Below, one piece after another: positions 1 to 8,731 of a DNA stretch of 64,000 bases. The stretch is from the NCBI GenBank assembly GCA_903832325.1, contig CAILBC010000026.1, forward strand, positions 124,001 through 188,000, given 5' to 3'. Within the stretch, counting starts at the first letter, position 1, and every line of letters starts with the position of its first letter. The translations under genes were made by a program, and so were the position numbers. The notes under the pieces are model-generated. The model searched no databases and had not been told where the DNA came from. It saw only the letters and a list, made by a program, of their open reading frames with translations. The DNA comes from an uncultured Sphingomonadales bacterium (GTDB lineage Bacteria; Pseudomonadota; Alphaproteobacteria; Sphingomonadales; Sphingomonadaceae).

Positions 1-1
1 T

Positions 2-103
2 ACGCCCTCGGCACTGGCCGAAATCAGCGGCGTGGGCGCACGCAAGCGCGATGCCTATGGCGAACGGTTTCTGGCGGTGATCGGGCAATTTGCCGGCGGC
101 TGA
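2..103 (+). CDS. recQ: RecQ helicase, C-terminal HRDC end (partial)
   Basis: The frame is open from the window edge to a TGA at 101-103 and encodes 33 residues. They read like the last helices of an HRDC domain: ALAEISGVGARKRDAYGERF followed by a hydrophobic helix. This helix-hairpin-like ending (hxxIxGVGxxKxxxYG) is typical of the C-terminus of ATP-dependent DNA helicase RecQ, which unwinds recombination and stalled-fork intermediates. RNase D also carries HRDC, but the rnd-like gene in this window (30747) lacks that domain, and an HRDC at an extreme C-terminus fits RecQ best. The catalytic part lies outside the window, so the assignment rests on this short stretch. Confidence 0.7.
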   Translation, partial: TPSALAEISGVGARKRDAYGERFLAVIGQFAGG

Positions 104-210
104 CGCATTTGCGCAGCAGGGCCCCGGAATGGGACAGTGCCGGCAGGGCGCGTCGACACGGGGGCGCAAATAGGGCAGATCGGCGGCTCTGCCTTGCCAA
201 GGATCTGTCG

Positions 211-1161
211 ATGAAGCGTTTTACCCCTGTACTGGTGCTGGCCACGGCCCTGGGCGCGCCCGTTGCGGCGCAGGCCCAGGCCCAGGCGCCCCAGGCGCCC
301 TATATGATCGCCGAAACCGGGCAGCGCTTTGCCGGGCTGCAGGCGGCAGTGGCCGCGATTGGCGATCGGCGCGGCACGATCATGATTGCGCCGGGGCTCT
401 ATCGCGATTGCGCGGTGCAGACGCAGGGCGATGTCGCGTTTCTGGCGACGGTGGCAGGGCAGGTGACGTTTGACGGCGCGATTTGCGAAGGCAAGGCGGC
501 GCTGGTAGTGCGCGGGCGCTCGGCACGGGTGGAAGGGATCATTTTCCAGAACCAGCGCGTGGGCGAAGGCAATGGTGCCGGCATCCGGCTGGAACACGGC
601 AACCTGATCGTGCGCCAGGCGTGGTTTCGTGACAGCGAAGAAGGCATCCTGTCGGCTGATGATCCCGCGGGCAGCGTGCTGATCGAGCGGTCGACGTTTG
701 CCGGGCTGGGGCGGTGCGATCGCGGGCTGTCGTGCGCGCATGGCATCTATATTGGCGATTACGGATCGGTGACCGTGCGCAACACCCGGTTTGAGGCGGG
801 ACGCGGCGGGCATTATCTGAAAAGCCGGGCGGCGCGAATCGAAGTGACCGATTGCAGTTTTGACGATTCGGCTGGGCGCGCATCGAATTACATGATCGAC
901 TTGTCGATCGGCGCCACCGGTCTGATCCGCGGCAACTGGTTTGTCGGCGGGCCCGACAAGGAAAACCGCACCACCTTCATTTCCAACGCCCCCGAAGGCC
1001 ATGCGCACAATGCCGATGGCCTGACCATCGATGGCAATGTCGCGCGGCTGGTGCCTTCGGCCAAATACACCACGGCGTTTTTCGTCGACTGGTCGGGCGA
1101 TGCGGTAAAGCTGGGGCAGAACGTGATCGGCGCGGGCATCCGGCGGTTTGAAAAGCGGTAG
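211..1161 (+). CDS. Secreted right-handed beta-helix repeat protein
   Basis: 316 residues. The start at 211 is chosen because AAGGA lies 7 bases upstream and the product then begins with a clean signal peptide (MKRFTPVLVLATALGAPVAA, then AQAQA). The open frame extends upstream to 109 but has no such features there. The mature part has short irregular repeats with spaced Gly, Asn and hydrophobic residues (GIRLEHGNLIVRQAWFRDSE, GIYIGDYGSVTVRNTRFEAG) that resemble pectate-lyase-like parallel beta-helix coils. I see no catalytic signature that would define a substrate. It is probably a periplasmic or exported polysaccharide-binding or -cleaving protein. It stands alone between recQ and the convergent ribA. 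Confidence 0.7.
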   Translation: MKRFTPVLVLATALGAPVAAQAQAQAPQAPYMIAETGQRFAGLQAAVAAIGDRRGTIMIAPGLYRDCAVQTQGDVAFLATVAGQVTFDGAICEGKAALVVRGRSARVEGIIFQNQRVGEGNGAGIRLEHGNLIVRQAWFRDSEEGILSADDPAGSVLIERSTFAGLGRCDRGLSCAHGIYIGDYGSVTVRNTRFEAGRGGHYLKSRAARIEVTDCSFDDSAGRASNYMIDLSIGATGLIRGNWFVGGPDKENRTTFISNAPEGHAHNADGLTIDGNVARLVPSAKYTTAFFVDWSGDAVKLGQNVIGAGIRRFEKR

Positions 1162-1169
1162 GTTGCACG

Positions 1170-2288
1170 CTATCCCAGCAAATGCCCTGACCGGTCGCGC
1201 TTGGTTTCCAGATAGCGGTGGTTGTGCGGATTGGCGGGCAGTTCGTGGGGCACGCGTTCCACCACGTCAACCCCCACGCTGCACAGTGCCGCGACTTTCG
1301 CCGGATTGTTGGTCATCAGGCGGATGGCCGGCACGCCCAGCAGATCGAGCATGCGCGCCGCCACCGGAAAATCGCGCGATTCGTTGGGCAGGCCCAGCCG
1401 TTCGTTGGCATCGACGGTGTCGAACCCCTGATCCTGCAGGGCATAGGCGCGCAGCTTGTTGATCAGGCCGATGCCGCGCCCTTCCTGCCGCAGATAAAGC
1501 AGCACGCCCCAGCCGCCGGCGGCCGCTTCGTCGGCCATCGCGTGCAGCGCGGCATCAAGCTGCGGTCCGCAATCGCATTTCAGGCTGCCCAGGATATCGC
1601 CGGTCAGGCATTCGCTGTGCAGCCGCACCAGCGGCACGCGCGCGGCATCCTGCGTGCCGATGATCAGCGCGACATGTTCGCGCAGATCATCGCGCGCGCG
1701 AAACGCAACGATTTCGGCATTGTCCGCCGCTGCCACCGGCAGCCGGGCGCGGGTCTGGATGGACAAGGCGCCAACATCGCGGAACAGCGCCAGATCGGCC
1801 GGCGACACGGTGACCGCGGGCGCGCTGCCCGTGGCCACCAGAAACGCGGGCAGGATGCCGGCCATCCGCGCCAGCTCCATCGCCGCGCGCGCGGCATCGG
1901 CATCGGGCAGGGGATCGGCGCGGAACGGCCCGCGCAAGGGGCTGTCAAGATCGCGCGCCGGATCGGCCAGATCGCGCGCAAAGGCCAGCGTGAACGGTTC
2001 GTGGCCGCGAATCAGCACTGGCGCCGCGGGATCGAATTCGCGCGCATTGCCCAGCTTCAGCGTGGCGGCGCGCGCGGCCGAAATCAGCATGCGCGCGGCA
2101 AACAGCCCGGGCTGGGCAAACCCGGTTTCGGCCGGCAGCAGGTCATAACCCGCTTCTTGCCCCGCTTCTGGCCCCGAAACCGGCCGCGCATCCGCTGCCA
2201 CGCGGATTGCCCAGCCGTGGCGCAGCGCATCAATCGCCTGTGCCACCCGGCGCGCGCCATCGCTGCCATTGCCGGTTTCGCCGGTCAT
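1170..2288 (-). CDS. ribA: GTP cyclohydrolase II, alphaproteobacterial type
   Basis: 372 residues. GTP cyclohydrolase II opens GTP to 2,5-diamino-6-ribosylamino-4(3H)-pyrimidinone 5'-phosphate, the first step of riboflavin synthesis. The C-terminal half carries the zinc site ([18 protein letters not shown]), the RQEGRGIGL loop and the conserved end [19 protein letters not shown]. The N-terminal ~165 residues (for example [14 protein letters not shown]) look like a degenerate relic of the RibB (DHBP synthase) domain and lack an obvious active site; that part is inference. The start at 2288 overlaps the xth stop in an ATGA, so the two genes are translationally coupled. The open frame continues upstream inside xth but is not needed. 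Confidence 0.92.
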   Translation of the reverse strand: MTGETGNGSDGARRVAQAIDALRHGWAIRVAADARPVSGPEAGQEAGYDLLPAETGFAQPGLFAARMLISAARAATLKLGNAREFDPAAPVLIRGHEPFTLAFARDLADPARDLDSPLRGPFRADPLPDADAARAAMELARMAGILPAFLVATGSAPAVTVSPADLALFRDVGALSIQTRARLPVAAADNAEIVAFRARDDLREHVALIIGTQDAARVPLVRLHSECLTGDILGSLKCDCGPQLDAALHAMADEAAAGGWGVLLYLRQEGRGIGLINKLRAYALQDQGFDTVDANERLGLPNESRDFPVAARMLDLLGVPAIRLMTNNPAKVAALCSVGVDVVERVPHELPANPHNHRYLETKRDRSGHLLG

Positions 2289-3082
2289 GCACGAAACCCG
2301 GTGATCAGCGGGATATGGTCCGATGGCTGGTCCCAGCGGCGCGTTTCCTCGATCAGGCGGTGATCGCACGACCGTTCGGCGAGCGCGGGCGAGGCCCACA
2401 TGTGATCGAGCCGGCGGCCCTGATCCTTGTCGCGCCAGAACGAGCGATAGGACCACCAGGAATAGTTGCGCTGCGGCGCGGGGATGTGTTTGCGCCCCAG
2501 ATCGACCCAATCATGCGCCGCAGCCAGCGTGCCCAGCGCGGCGACTTCGACCGGGGTATGCGACACCACCTTGATCAGCGCCTTGTGGTCATAGACGTCG
2601 CAATCGAGCGGGGCGATGTTGAAATCGCCCACCAGCAGCGTCGGCCGGTCGAGCGTGCCCGCCCAATCGGTCATGCGGGCCAGGAAATCCAGCTTTTGCC
2701 CGAACTTGGGATTGGCCTCGCGGTCGGGCAGGTCGCCGCCGGCGGGGATATAGACGTTTTCCAGAAAGAGATCGTGCCCGGTCAGTTCCACCCCGACATG
2801 GCGCGCCTCGCCATTGGCCTGCCAGTCATGCCGCGCGGTTTCGACCATCGGCAACCGGCTGACAATCGCCACGCCGTGATAACCCTTTTGCCCGCTGATC
2901 GCGATGTGGTGATAGCCGAGCGCTTCGAACGCGGCGCGCGGAAACAGATCGGCGGTGCATTTGATTTCCTGCAGGCAGAGCACATCGGGCGATTCCTGCG
3001 CCAGCAGCCGCGCGACCGCGTCAATGCGCAGCCGCACCGAATTGATATTCCAGGTGGCGATCGTGATTTGGGGGGCGGTCAT
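2285..3082 (-). CDS. xth: Exodeoxyribonuclease III / AP endonuclease
   Basis: 265 residues, the usual size of the ExoIII/APE1 family. It cleaves 5' of abasic sites and degrades 3' ends during base excision repair. Visible residues are the N-terminal IATWNINSV strand, the metal-binding Glu39 in CLQEIK, the LVGDFNIAP motif, and the C-terminal PSDHIPL with Asp255-His256. It is the first gene of an ATGA-overlapping pair with ribA. Why a repair nuclease is coupled to riboflavin synthesis is not evident from the sequence. Upstream lies a repeat-rich 490-bp spacer with no gene. Confidence 0.95.
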   Translation of the reverse strand: MTAPQITIATWNINSVRLRIDAVARLLAQESPDVLCLQEIKCTADLFPRAAFEALGYHHIAISGQKGYHGVAIVSRLPMVETARHDWQANGEARHVGVELTGHDLFLENVYIPAGGDLPDREANPKFGQKLDFLARMTDWAGTLDRPTLLVGDFNIAPLDCDVYDHKALIKVVSHTPVEVAALGTLAAAHDWVDLGRKHIPAPQRNYSWWSYRSFWRDKDQGRRLDHMWASPALAERSCDHRLIEETRRWDQPSDHIPLITGFRA

Positions 3083-3096
3083 GGGTGGGCTCTAAA

Positions 3097-3141
3097 GCAT
3101 CGCGCAAAAAAGTGGGAACCGGTTTTTTGCATAAGCGATGC
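3097..3141. repeat. Short palindromic interspersed repeat, simple copy
   Basis: A 45-bp element beginning GCATCGCGCAAAAAA and ending TTTTTTGCATAAGCGATGC. The ends are inverted (GCATCGC/GCGATGC), the A-run and T-run pair, and the centre holds GAACCGGTT. It looks like a REP/MITE-like extragenic palindrome. A second copy with an insertion follows at 3155. Confidence 0.7.
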
Positions 3142-3154
3142 GACCAACAGGGAA

Positions 3155-3227
3155 TCGCATCGCGCAAAAAAGCATGCCCTGAGCGAAGCCGAAGGGTGGG
3201 AACCGGTTTTTTGCATAAGCGATGCGA
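3155..3227. repeat. Same palindromic repeat interrupted by a second repeat
   Basis: Second copy of the element at 3097, with the same ends (TCGCATCGCGCAAAAAA and TTTTTTGCATAAGCGATGCGA). About 25 extra bases interrupt it after the A-run, containing TGCCCTGAGCGAAGCCGAAG. That insert resembles a very common dispersed proteobacterial repeat (CCTGAGC..GAAGG type), so one repeat family sits inside another. Confidence 0.7.
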
Positions 3228-3574
3228 CTTTTGGTGGCGCCCGCAGGTCCGTCGCCCTCGCCGTGTTCCGGCAGGGCCTGCACTTGTGGGCGTTTGTGGC
3301 GCAGTTGGGGGGATCTTCACACGGGGGCCGGAAAACCCTCGCCCCCGGGGGGGCGTTGGGGGCGAGGGTTCCAGCTGCGTTCGTCACGCTGTGACAAAAC
3401 GGATCGGGGGGGCATATCAGCGGGTAACAGGGGGGTGGACCCGCTTGATCCGTTTTGCTGGAACCGTTCTAGACGCGGTCCGCTTTCTGCCCGATGAACG
3501 GGCCGTGCAGGAAAGCTGCAGAATGCGGGGCGCGGTGGGCAAGGGTTTGTCAACAAACCGCAAGCGCCGGGGGT

Positions 3575-4282
3575 TCAGCCGGCGCGGTGGCCTTGCTGAC
3601 GCGGATCGGTCCAGCGAAACAGCGAATCGGCAACCGGCACGCCATATTGCGGCGCGATCAGGCGCACCATCGTGCGGTGCGATTGCGCATCGGTGGAAAT
3701 CCACGAATCGAGCTCCAGCCCGCCCGGGGCCGAAGCCTTGCGCACCATCAGCAGCGTCAGCGTGCCATATTCGGGGTGGCCGGGATCGCGCACCGCCATG
3801 CTGACCAGATCGGACCGGCCGGTGGGGTTCAGCCGGGCAAAGCGCGCCACATCCTTGCCAGGATCGAGCAGCGCGCCCAGCGGGCTGTTGCGGATCGGCC
3901 AGCGCTGCACCTGGCGCACTTCGTAATCGATCATCGTCAGCGCGGCGCCGTCCGACACGATCAGCAGCGGCACGCCGGGCTGATACTGGAACCGGATCTT
4001 GCCCGGGCGCTTCATCGTCACGGTGCCGGTCATCCGTCCGCCATTGGCATCGGTCTGGATGAAATCGGCGCGCATCGTGTCGATCGCGCGCAAGGCGGCG
4101 ACCGCCTTGTCGATGTCGCCCGCTGATTCGGTCCTGGCCGCAGGTGGGGGGGCGGGCGTGGCCGCAAACGACAAAACCCCCGTCGCAGCGGCGACGAGGG
4201 CGGTGCACCCGGCCAGCCCCGGCAGGGCCTTGCGGATGAAAGCGGAAAACGGGGTGCGGATCATGGCCGGCGGATTGGACAC
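3575..4282 (-). CDS. LolA-family outer-membrane lipoprotein carrier protein
   Basis: 235 residues from the ATG at 4282; an internal ATG at 4264 gives an equally good signal peptide (MIRTPFSAFIRKALPGLAG, then a hydrophobic stretch to SFAATPA). The mature part follows the LolA pattern: an N-terminal helix with MRADFIQTDANGGRMTGTV, then KRPGKIRFQYQPG and LLIVSDGAALTMIDYEVRQV, strands of the half-barrel that holds lipoprotein acyl chains. In sphingomonads such proteins are usually annotated as outer-membrane lipoprotein carrier protein LolA. Whether it is the main LolA or an additional homologue cannot be decided from the sequence. It lies downstream of rpmG on the same strand with a 35-bp gap. 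Confidence 0.8.
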   Translation of the reverse strand: MSNPPAMIRTPFSAFIRKALPGLAGCTALVAAATGVLSFAATPAPPPAARTESAGDIDKAVAALRAIDTMRADFIQTDANGGRMTGTVTMKRPGKIRFQYQPGVPLLIVSDGAALTMIDYEVRQVQRWPIRNSPLGALLDPGKDVARFARLNPTGRSDLVSMAVRDPGHPEYGTLTLLMVRKASAPGGLELDSWISTDAQSHRTMVRLIAPQYGVPVADSLFRWTDPRQQGHRAG

Positions 4283-4317
4283 TGCCGATTGAACCCGCGC
4301 TGAACCCCGCGCCTGCC

Positions 4318-4485
4318 TTACTTGATCTTGGCTTCCTTGAACTCGACATGCTTGCGCACGACGGGATCGTATTTGCGGAAAGTGAACTTTTCCGTGGTGT
4401 TGCGCGGGTTCTTCTTGGTGACGTAGAAGAAACCGGTGTCTGCGGTCGAGACCAGGCGGATCTTGACGGTTGCGGGCTTGGCCAT
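4318..4485 (-). CDS. rpmG: 50S ribosomal protein L33
   Basis: 55 residues starting [20 protein letters not shown] and including [20 protein letters not shown], a textbook L33. The zinc-ribbon cysteine pairs are absent, so this is the C-minus form that does not need zinc. The start is fixed by the family N-terminus; the open frame extends upstream but has no homologous sequence. It is probably transcribed independently, because a rho-independent terminator for the upstream ppk2 lies between them at 4557-4586. Confidence 0.97.
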   Translation of the reverse strand: MAKPATVKIRLVSTADTGFFYVTKKNPRNTTEKFTFRKYDPVVRKHVEFKEAKIK

Positions 4486-4556
4486 GACTCTATCCTGAAA
4501 CTGTACGTGCGAAATTGGGCTTGCGAAATCGGGAACGCAGCGATCGGCGTGCCAGC

Positions 4557-4586
4557 AAAAACAACGGGCGGCCTCAGGTGCCGCCC
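4557..4586 (-). terminator. Rho-independent terminator of uppP-ppk2
   Basis: Read on the minus strand: GGGCGGC, a 7-nt loop, GCCGCCC, then GTTGTTTTT. The stem is 7 bp of pure GC followed by a T-rich tract. It lies 65 bases after the ppk2 stop and 72 bases before the rpmG start, so it separates the two transcription units. Confidence 0.75.
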
Positions 4587-4651
4587 TTGGTCTTTGCGCC
4601 ATGCCGTGCTGCGCTACAGGGGGTGGCCGTTGCGGCAGAATCGGCCGATTG

Positions 4652-5497
4652 TCAAGTGTCGAGCGGGTTTGGTGAGTCGCCCTGATCCGCTTTTCCGGGC
4701 GCAAAGGGCGGCAGCGGCGTGACCACGCCATAACGTTCGTGGTGCAGCGCGCGGCGCAGGGCGGGCAGGGCGGGGGGCTGCGGTTCGGCGCCATCAATCG
4801 GCAGGCGGCTGATCAGATCGTTGATCAGCGTCAGCCGGCCGCGATGCTGGTCGGTGAAATCGACCAGAGTCCACGGGGCATGCGCGGTGTGCGTGGCGGC
4901 CAGCATGGTTTCGCGCGCGCGGGTGTAATCGGCATAGTGATCGCGCGCGGCCAGATCGATTTTTGACAGCTTCCACCGCTTGAACGGATCGTCGTGGCGT
5001 TCGGCAAAGCGGCGTTCCTGTTCGGCCTGGTCGCAGCACAGCCAGTATTTGAACAGCAGGATGCCATCATCGACCAGCAGGCGTTCGAACGCCGGCGCCT
5101 GCCCCAGAAACGCATGGACCTGGTGCGGGGTGGCAAAGCCCATCACCGCCTCGATCCCGGCGCGGTTGTACCAGCTGCGATCAAACAGCGCGATTTCGCC
5201 GCCTGCCGGCAGATGCGCGACATAACGCTGAAAATACCATTGCCCGGTTTCGCGCGGGGATGGCGCATCCAGCGCCACGGTGCGCACCTGGCGCGGGTTC
5301 AGCTTTTCGGAAATGGCGTGGATCGCGCCGGTCTTGCCCGCGGTGTCGCGCCCTTCGAACAGCACCAGAATGCGCGCGCCGGTGCGCGCGGCCCAGCCGG
5401 CAAGGCGCGCCAGATCCTCCTGCATCGTCTCCAGCGCCTCGCGGTAGGCGCCGTGATGCATTTTTTCGTGATCGGATCCGGCCGATTTGTCGCCCAT
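4652..5497 (-). CDS. ppk2: Polyphosphate kinase 2 family protein
   Basis: 281 residues, one PPK2 domain. These kinases transfer phosphate between polyphosphate and nucleotides (NDP or NMP). Visible motifs are the Walker A loop GRDTAGKTG at about 49-57, a Walker B/arginine motif [12 protein letters not shown] at about 105-116, and the lid region with [15 protein letters not shown]. Sequence alone does not show whether AMP, ADP or GDP is the preferred acceptor. The start shares one base with the uppP stop (TGATG), so translation is coupled and the operon is uppP-ppk2. The pairing of undecaprenyl-pyrophosphate recycling, which releases phosphate, with a polyphosphate enzyme is suggestive but not proof of a shared pathway. 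Confidence 0.9.
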   Translation of the reverse strand: MGDKSAGSDHEKMHHGAYREALETMQEDLARLAGWAARTGARILVLFEGRDTAGKTGAIHAISEKLNPRQVRTVALDAPSPRETGQWYFQRYVAHLPAGGEIALFDRSWYNRAGIEAVMGFATPHQVHAFLGQAPAFERLLVDDGILLFKYWLCCDQAEQERRFAERHDDPFKRWKLSKIDLAARDHYADYTRARETMLAATHTAHAPWTLVDFTDQHRGRLTLINDLISRLPIDGAEPQPPALPALRRALHHERYGVVTPLPPFAPGKADQGDSPNPLDT

Positions 5498-6312
5498 CAG
5501 CGCTGGAGCAGCCAGACCAGCGCAAAGCTGCCGACGAGAATGCGATAGATCGCAAAGGGCACAAACCCGCGCCGGCTGACATAGCCGATGAACAGGCGGA
5601 TCACCACCAGCGCCACCACGAACGAAACCACCGATCCAATCGCGATCTGGGTCAGCCCGACCGGGCCGGCGTGCGTGGCCAGCGCGTGGCGGTTATCCCA
5701 CAATTGCTTGACCGTTGCGCCGAACATCGTCGGCACGGCGAGGAAAAAGCTGAATTCGGCGGCGGTCTTGCGGTTTTCGCCCATCGCCAGCGCGCCCATG
5801 ATCGTAGCGCCCGATCGTGACACGCCGGGGATCATCGCCACGCACTGCACCAGCCCGATCAGGAATGACCGCTTTGCCGGCAGCGCGCTGACCGGTTCAT
5901 AGGCGCGTTGTCTGGCCAGGCGCTCGATCACGATGATCGCGATGCCGCCAACGATCAGCGCGACCGCCACCACGGCAGGCGATTCGAGCAGCACGTCGAT
6001 GCGTTTTTTCAGCAGCACGCCCAGCACGGCCGCCGGGATGAAAGCGATCAGCACATTGCGGATGAAATGCAGCGATTCGGGTTCACGCCGCAGCGCGCCC
6101 GTGGCCGCATCGACGAAGGTGCGCCAATAAACCACCACCACCGCCATGATCGCGGGCAACTGGATGACGATGTTGAACACCTCCCAGTCTTTGAGGTCAT
6201 AGCCGAACAAGTCGGTTGCCAGCACCAGATGGCCGGTCGAGGAGACGGGAAGGAACTCGGTGAGCCCTTCGACGATGCCAAGCGCGATGGCGGTGAGATT
6301 GAGGCTGTCCAT
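5497..6312 (-). CDS. uppP: Undecaprenyl-diphosphate phosphatase
   Basis: 271 residues from MDSLNLTAIALGIVEGLTEF. This BacA/UppP integral membrane enzyme dephosphorylates undecaprenyl pyrophosphate so the lipid carrier can be reused for peptidoglycan and O-glycan export. Both signature motifs are present: EGLTEFLPVSSTGHL at 15-29 and PGVSRSGATI in the middle, along with about eight hydrophobic segments. The start at 6312 follows the family N-terminus; the frame continues 75 bases upstream without a better start. It is the first gene of the uppP-ppk2 unit. Confidence 0.96.
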   Translation of the reverse strand: MDSLNLTAIALGIVEGLTEFLPVSSTGHLVLATDLFGYDLKDWEVFNIVIQLPAIMAVVVVYWRTFVDAATGALRREPESLHFIRNVLIAFIPAAVLGVLLKKRIDVLLESPAVVAVALIVGGIAIIVIERLARQRAYEPVSALPAKRSFLIGLVQCVAMIPGVSRSGATIMGALAMGENRKTAAEFSFFLAVPTMFGATVKQLWDNRHALATHAGPVGLTQIAIGSVVSFVVALVVIRLFIGYVSRRGFVPFAIYRILVGSFALVWLLQR

Positions 6313-6411
6313 TGGCACAGGGGATTGCCGCAGCGCAGCAGGGGGGTCAAGGGACTGCGCCCGATCGTCACGGTTAAATGCTTGCAATCATGGCGGCCGC
6401 GCGGCGAGGGG

Positions 6412-8646
6412 CTACCAGATGTGCACGCGGTCTTCGGGTGGCAGATACAGCGCATTGCCCGGCTTCACGTCGAACGCCTTGTACCACGGGCCGAAATTGC
6501 GCAGCACCGCGTTCACCCGCGCTTCGGCCAGAGAATGGGGGTCGGTCTTGAGCAACTGGCGGGCAAAGCTATCGCGCATTTTCCAGCGCCAGGCCTGGGC
6601 ATAGGCCAGGAAAAAGCGCTGATCCCCGGTCAACCCGTCGATCACTTTGGCCTGTTTGCCGCGCAGCGACAGGTGATAGGCCTGATAGGCCATCGACAGC
6701 CCGCCCAGATCGCCGATGTTTTCCCCCAGCGTGAGCAGGCCGTTATGGCAGGTCTTGCCGTCATCGAGGGGGCATTGGCGGTCATATTGCGCGACCAGCC
6801 GGGCGGTCAGGCCCTCAAAGGTCTTGCGGTCGGCATCGGTCCACCAGTTGCGCAATTGCCCGGTGCCGTCATAGCGCGATCCCCGGTCATCAAATCCGTG
6901 GCCGATTTCGTGGCCGATGGTGGCGCCCACCGCGCCATAGTTCACCGCATCGTCGGCGCGCGGGTTGAAATAGGGCGGCTGGAGATAGGCCGCGGGAAAC
7001 ACGATTTCGTTGGCGGTGGGCAGGTAATAGGCGTTGACCGTTTGCGGGGTCATCAGCCACTTCGTCTTGTCCACCCCCTGTGCCAGCTCGCGCAAGCCGT
7101 CCTGCCAGTGCCAGCGCGCCGATTCGATGGCATTGGCCAGCGGCGCATCGGGGCGGATGCGCATGCCGTCATACGTCTGGAAGGTTTCGGGATAGCCGAT
7201 CTTCACGCCGAACCGGTCAAGCTTGGCGCGTGCGGCGGTGCGCGTGGCCGGGGTCATCCACGCCAGATCCTTCAGGTTCACAGCCAGCGCGGCGCGCAGA
7301 TTGGCCACCAGCTTTTCCATCGCGACCTTGCTCGATGCCGGGAAATGGCGCGCGACATAGATCTTGCCCACCGCTTCGCCCATTTGCCCTTCGACCGTGC
7401 TGATCGCCCGCTGCCAACGCGCGCGCTGGGCCACCTGACCGTTCAACAGCTTGCCGTAAAAGGCGAAATTGGCATCATCGATATCATGCGGGAGCACCGC
7501 GGCATGCGCGATCAGGAAATGCGCGGCCATCCAGGCGCGCAGCGTGGCCATGTCGGTGTGGCCCAGCAGCGCGATCAACCCGGGCATGCCCCCACCCAGC
7601 CCGCTGGCAGCCGGTACACTGGCACCCGGTACACTGGCACCCTGCATGCTCTGGCCCAGCTTTGCCTGATCGGCGGGCGACAGGCCAAGTTCGTGCATGC
7701 GCGCGGCATCGGGCGGCACTTCGGCCACGATCAGCGTGGCGATGCCGCCCAGGCCGCTGCCCTCGATCAGCGGGGCGACCGGAAAATCGCCGCCCCAGCT
7801 TTCGAACTGTGCCAGCGGCACGACATTGGTGGTCAGCAGCGGGTTGCGCGACAGCGCGCGATCCCATTGCAGCGCGGCTATCTGGTGTTCGAATTCATAG
7901 ACCCGATCGGCCAGCGCGGCGGCATCGGCGGGGCTCGCCGCCTCGGGCAGCGCGGCCCGGACGAGCAGAAACGCCAGATAGGCCTTGTACCGGGTGCGCA
8001 GATCGACATTGCGCACCGTGTCGGCCAGGTAATAGTCGCGATCGGGCAGGCCCAGCCCGGTCATTCCGGAAAACACCGTGTTGGCGGCGGGCTGGTTGGG
8101 ATCAATCCCGATGGTCAGGCTGATCGGCGAAGGCAGGCCCGGCTCGGCCATCAGCGCGGCAATCTGCGCGCGCGTGGTGGCGGCGCGGATACGATCGAGC
8201 CAGGGCGCCGCGGGGGCCAGGCCGGCGGCATCAATCGCGGCCTGATCCAGAAATGCGCGATAGCTGTCGGCAATGCGCTGTTCGATTGCGCCATCGGGGT
8301 GCGGCGCGGCGGCCAGATCCTCGACAATCGCGCGCACCGCGCGTTCGGCGCCCAGCCGCAGCGCGAGCGCATTGCCGCTATAGGGGTATTGATCGGGAAT
8401 GGCTTCGGCGCGGGCCCATTTGCCGTTCACATAGGCGAAGAAATCATCGCCCGGGCGCACACTGTGGTCGATATCGGCAGGATTGACGCCCCAGCCGCCA
8501 AACACCGGCTGCGGATAGTCTGTGGTTTGTGCCGGGGCGGGTGCCGGGGCGGGTTCTGCCGCGATCACTGGCTGGGGCAGGGTGCAGAGCGCCAGAATGA
8601 ACGAGGCGGCACCCAGGCGGGCGCGGACAAGGGTCGGGCAGGGCAT
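6412..8646 (-). CDS. M13 (neprilysin-like) zinc metallopeptidase, secreted
   Basis: 744 residues. The start at 8646 is preceded by AAGG at a suitable distance and gives a signal peptide (MPCPTLVRARLGAASFILAL, then CTLPQPVIAAEP). M13 N-terminal region: VRPGDDFFAYVNGKW. Zinc site: HEIGH at 579-583, with GENIGDLGG supplying the third ligand Glu642; substrate motif NAYYLPTANEIVFPA; family C-terminal VHIW. It is a periplasmic or surface oligopeptidase. Oddity: a perfect 15-bp tandem duplication at 7611-7640 adds GASVPGASVP to a normally helical part. A gene this long also has long antisense open frames, which I discount. Confidence 0.93.
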   Translation of the reverse strand: MPCPTLVRARLGAASFILALCTLPQPVIAAEPAPAPAPAQTTDYPQPVFGGWGVNPADIDHSVRPGDDFFAYVNGKWARAEAIPDQYPYSGNALALRLGAERAVRAIVEDLAAAPHPDGAIEQRIADSYRAFLDQAAIDAAGLAPAAPWLDRIRAATTRAQIAALMAEPGLPSPISLTIGIDPNQPAANTVFSGMTGLGLPDRDYYLADTVRNVDLRTRYKAYLAFLLVRAALPEAASPADAAALADRVYEFEHQIAALQWDRALSRNPLLTTNVVPLAQFESWGGDFPVAPLIEGSGLGGIATLIVAEVPPDAARMHELGLSPADQAKLGQSMQGASVPGASVPAASGLGGGMPGLIALLGHTDMATLRAWMAAHFLIAHAAVLPHDIDDANFAFYGKLLNGQVAQRARWQRAISTVEGQMGEAVGKIYVARHFPASSKVAMEKLVANLRAALAVNLKDLAWMTPATRTAARAKLDRFGVKIGYPETFQTYDGMRIRPDAPLANAIESARWHWQDGLRELAQGVDKTKWLMTPQTVNAYYLPTANEIVFPAAYLQPPYFNPRADDAVNYGAVGATIGHEIGHGFDDRGSRYDGTGQLRNWWTDADRKTFEGLTARLVAQYDRQCPLDDGKTCHNGLLTLGENIGDLGGLSMAYQAYHLSLRGKQAKVIDGLTGDQRFFLAYAQAWRWKMRDSFARQLLKTDPHSLAEARVNAVLRNFGPWYKAFDVKPGNALYLPPEDRVHIW
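7611..7640. repeat. 15-bp tandem duplication inside the M13 peptidase
   Basis: Two exact copies of CCGGTACACTGGCAC. In-frame, they encode the repeated GASVP pentapeptide in the peptidase. The copies are identical, so the duplication is recent. Confidence 0.85.
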
Positions 8647-8731
8647 GGAAAGGCCTTGAAACGTGGTTAGCAATCAATGTGTTGCGGGCTAGCAATGTGA
8701 AACGGCCGGGGCAATGGCACCAACAGGCAGA

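Larger units (their letters stand above)
3083..3574. other. Gene-free spacer with repeats and a hairpin
   Basis: 492 bases between the xth start and the end of the lolA-like gene. It contains the two copies of a short palindromic repeat (annotated separately) and a long GC hairpin with arms 3334-3345 (AACCCTCGCCCC) and 3359-3370 (its exact complement). The hairpin is not followed by a clear T-run on either strand. The rest, 3371-3574, shows no convincing gene; the open frames there have no start signal or family resemblance. The promoter of xth should lie at the left end. Confidence 0.6.

Noticed and set aside
3085..3804. Open frames through the repeat region upstream of xth
   Set aside because: They consist of translated palindromic repeats (VGTGFLHKRC twice) and then run antisense into the lolA-like gene.
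5908..8670. A 920-codon open frame antisense to uppP and the M13 peptidase
   Set aside because: It mirrors the codon bias of the genes on the other strand; the product is His/Gln/Arg-rich without any domain, while both minus-strand genes are strongly family-typical.
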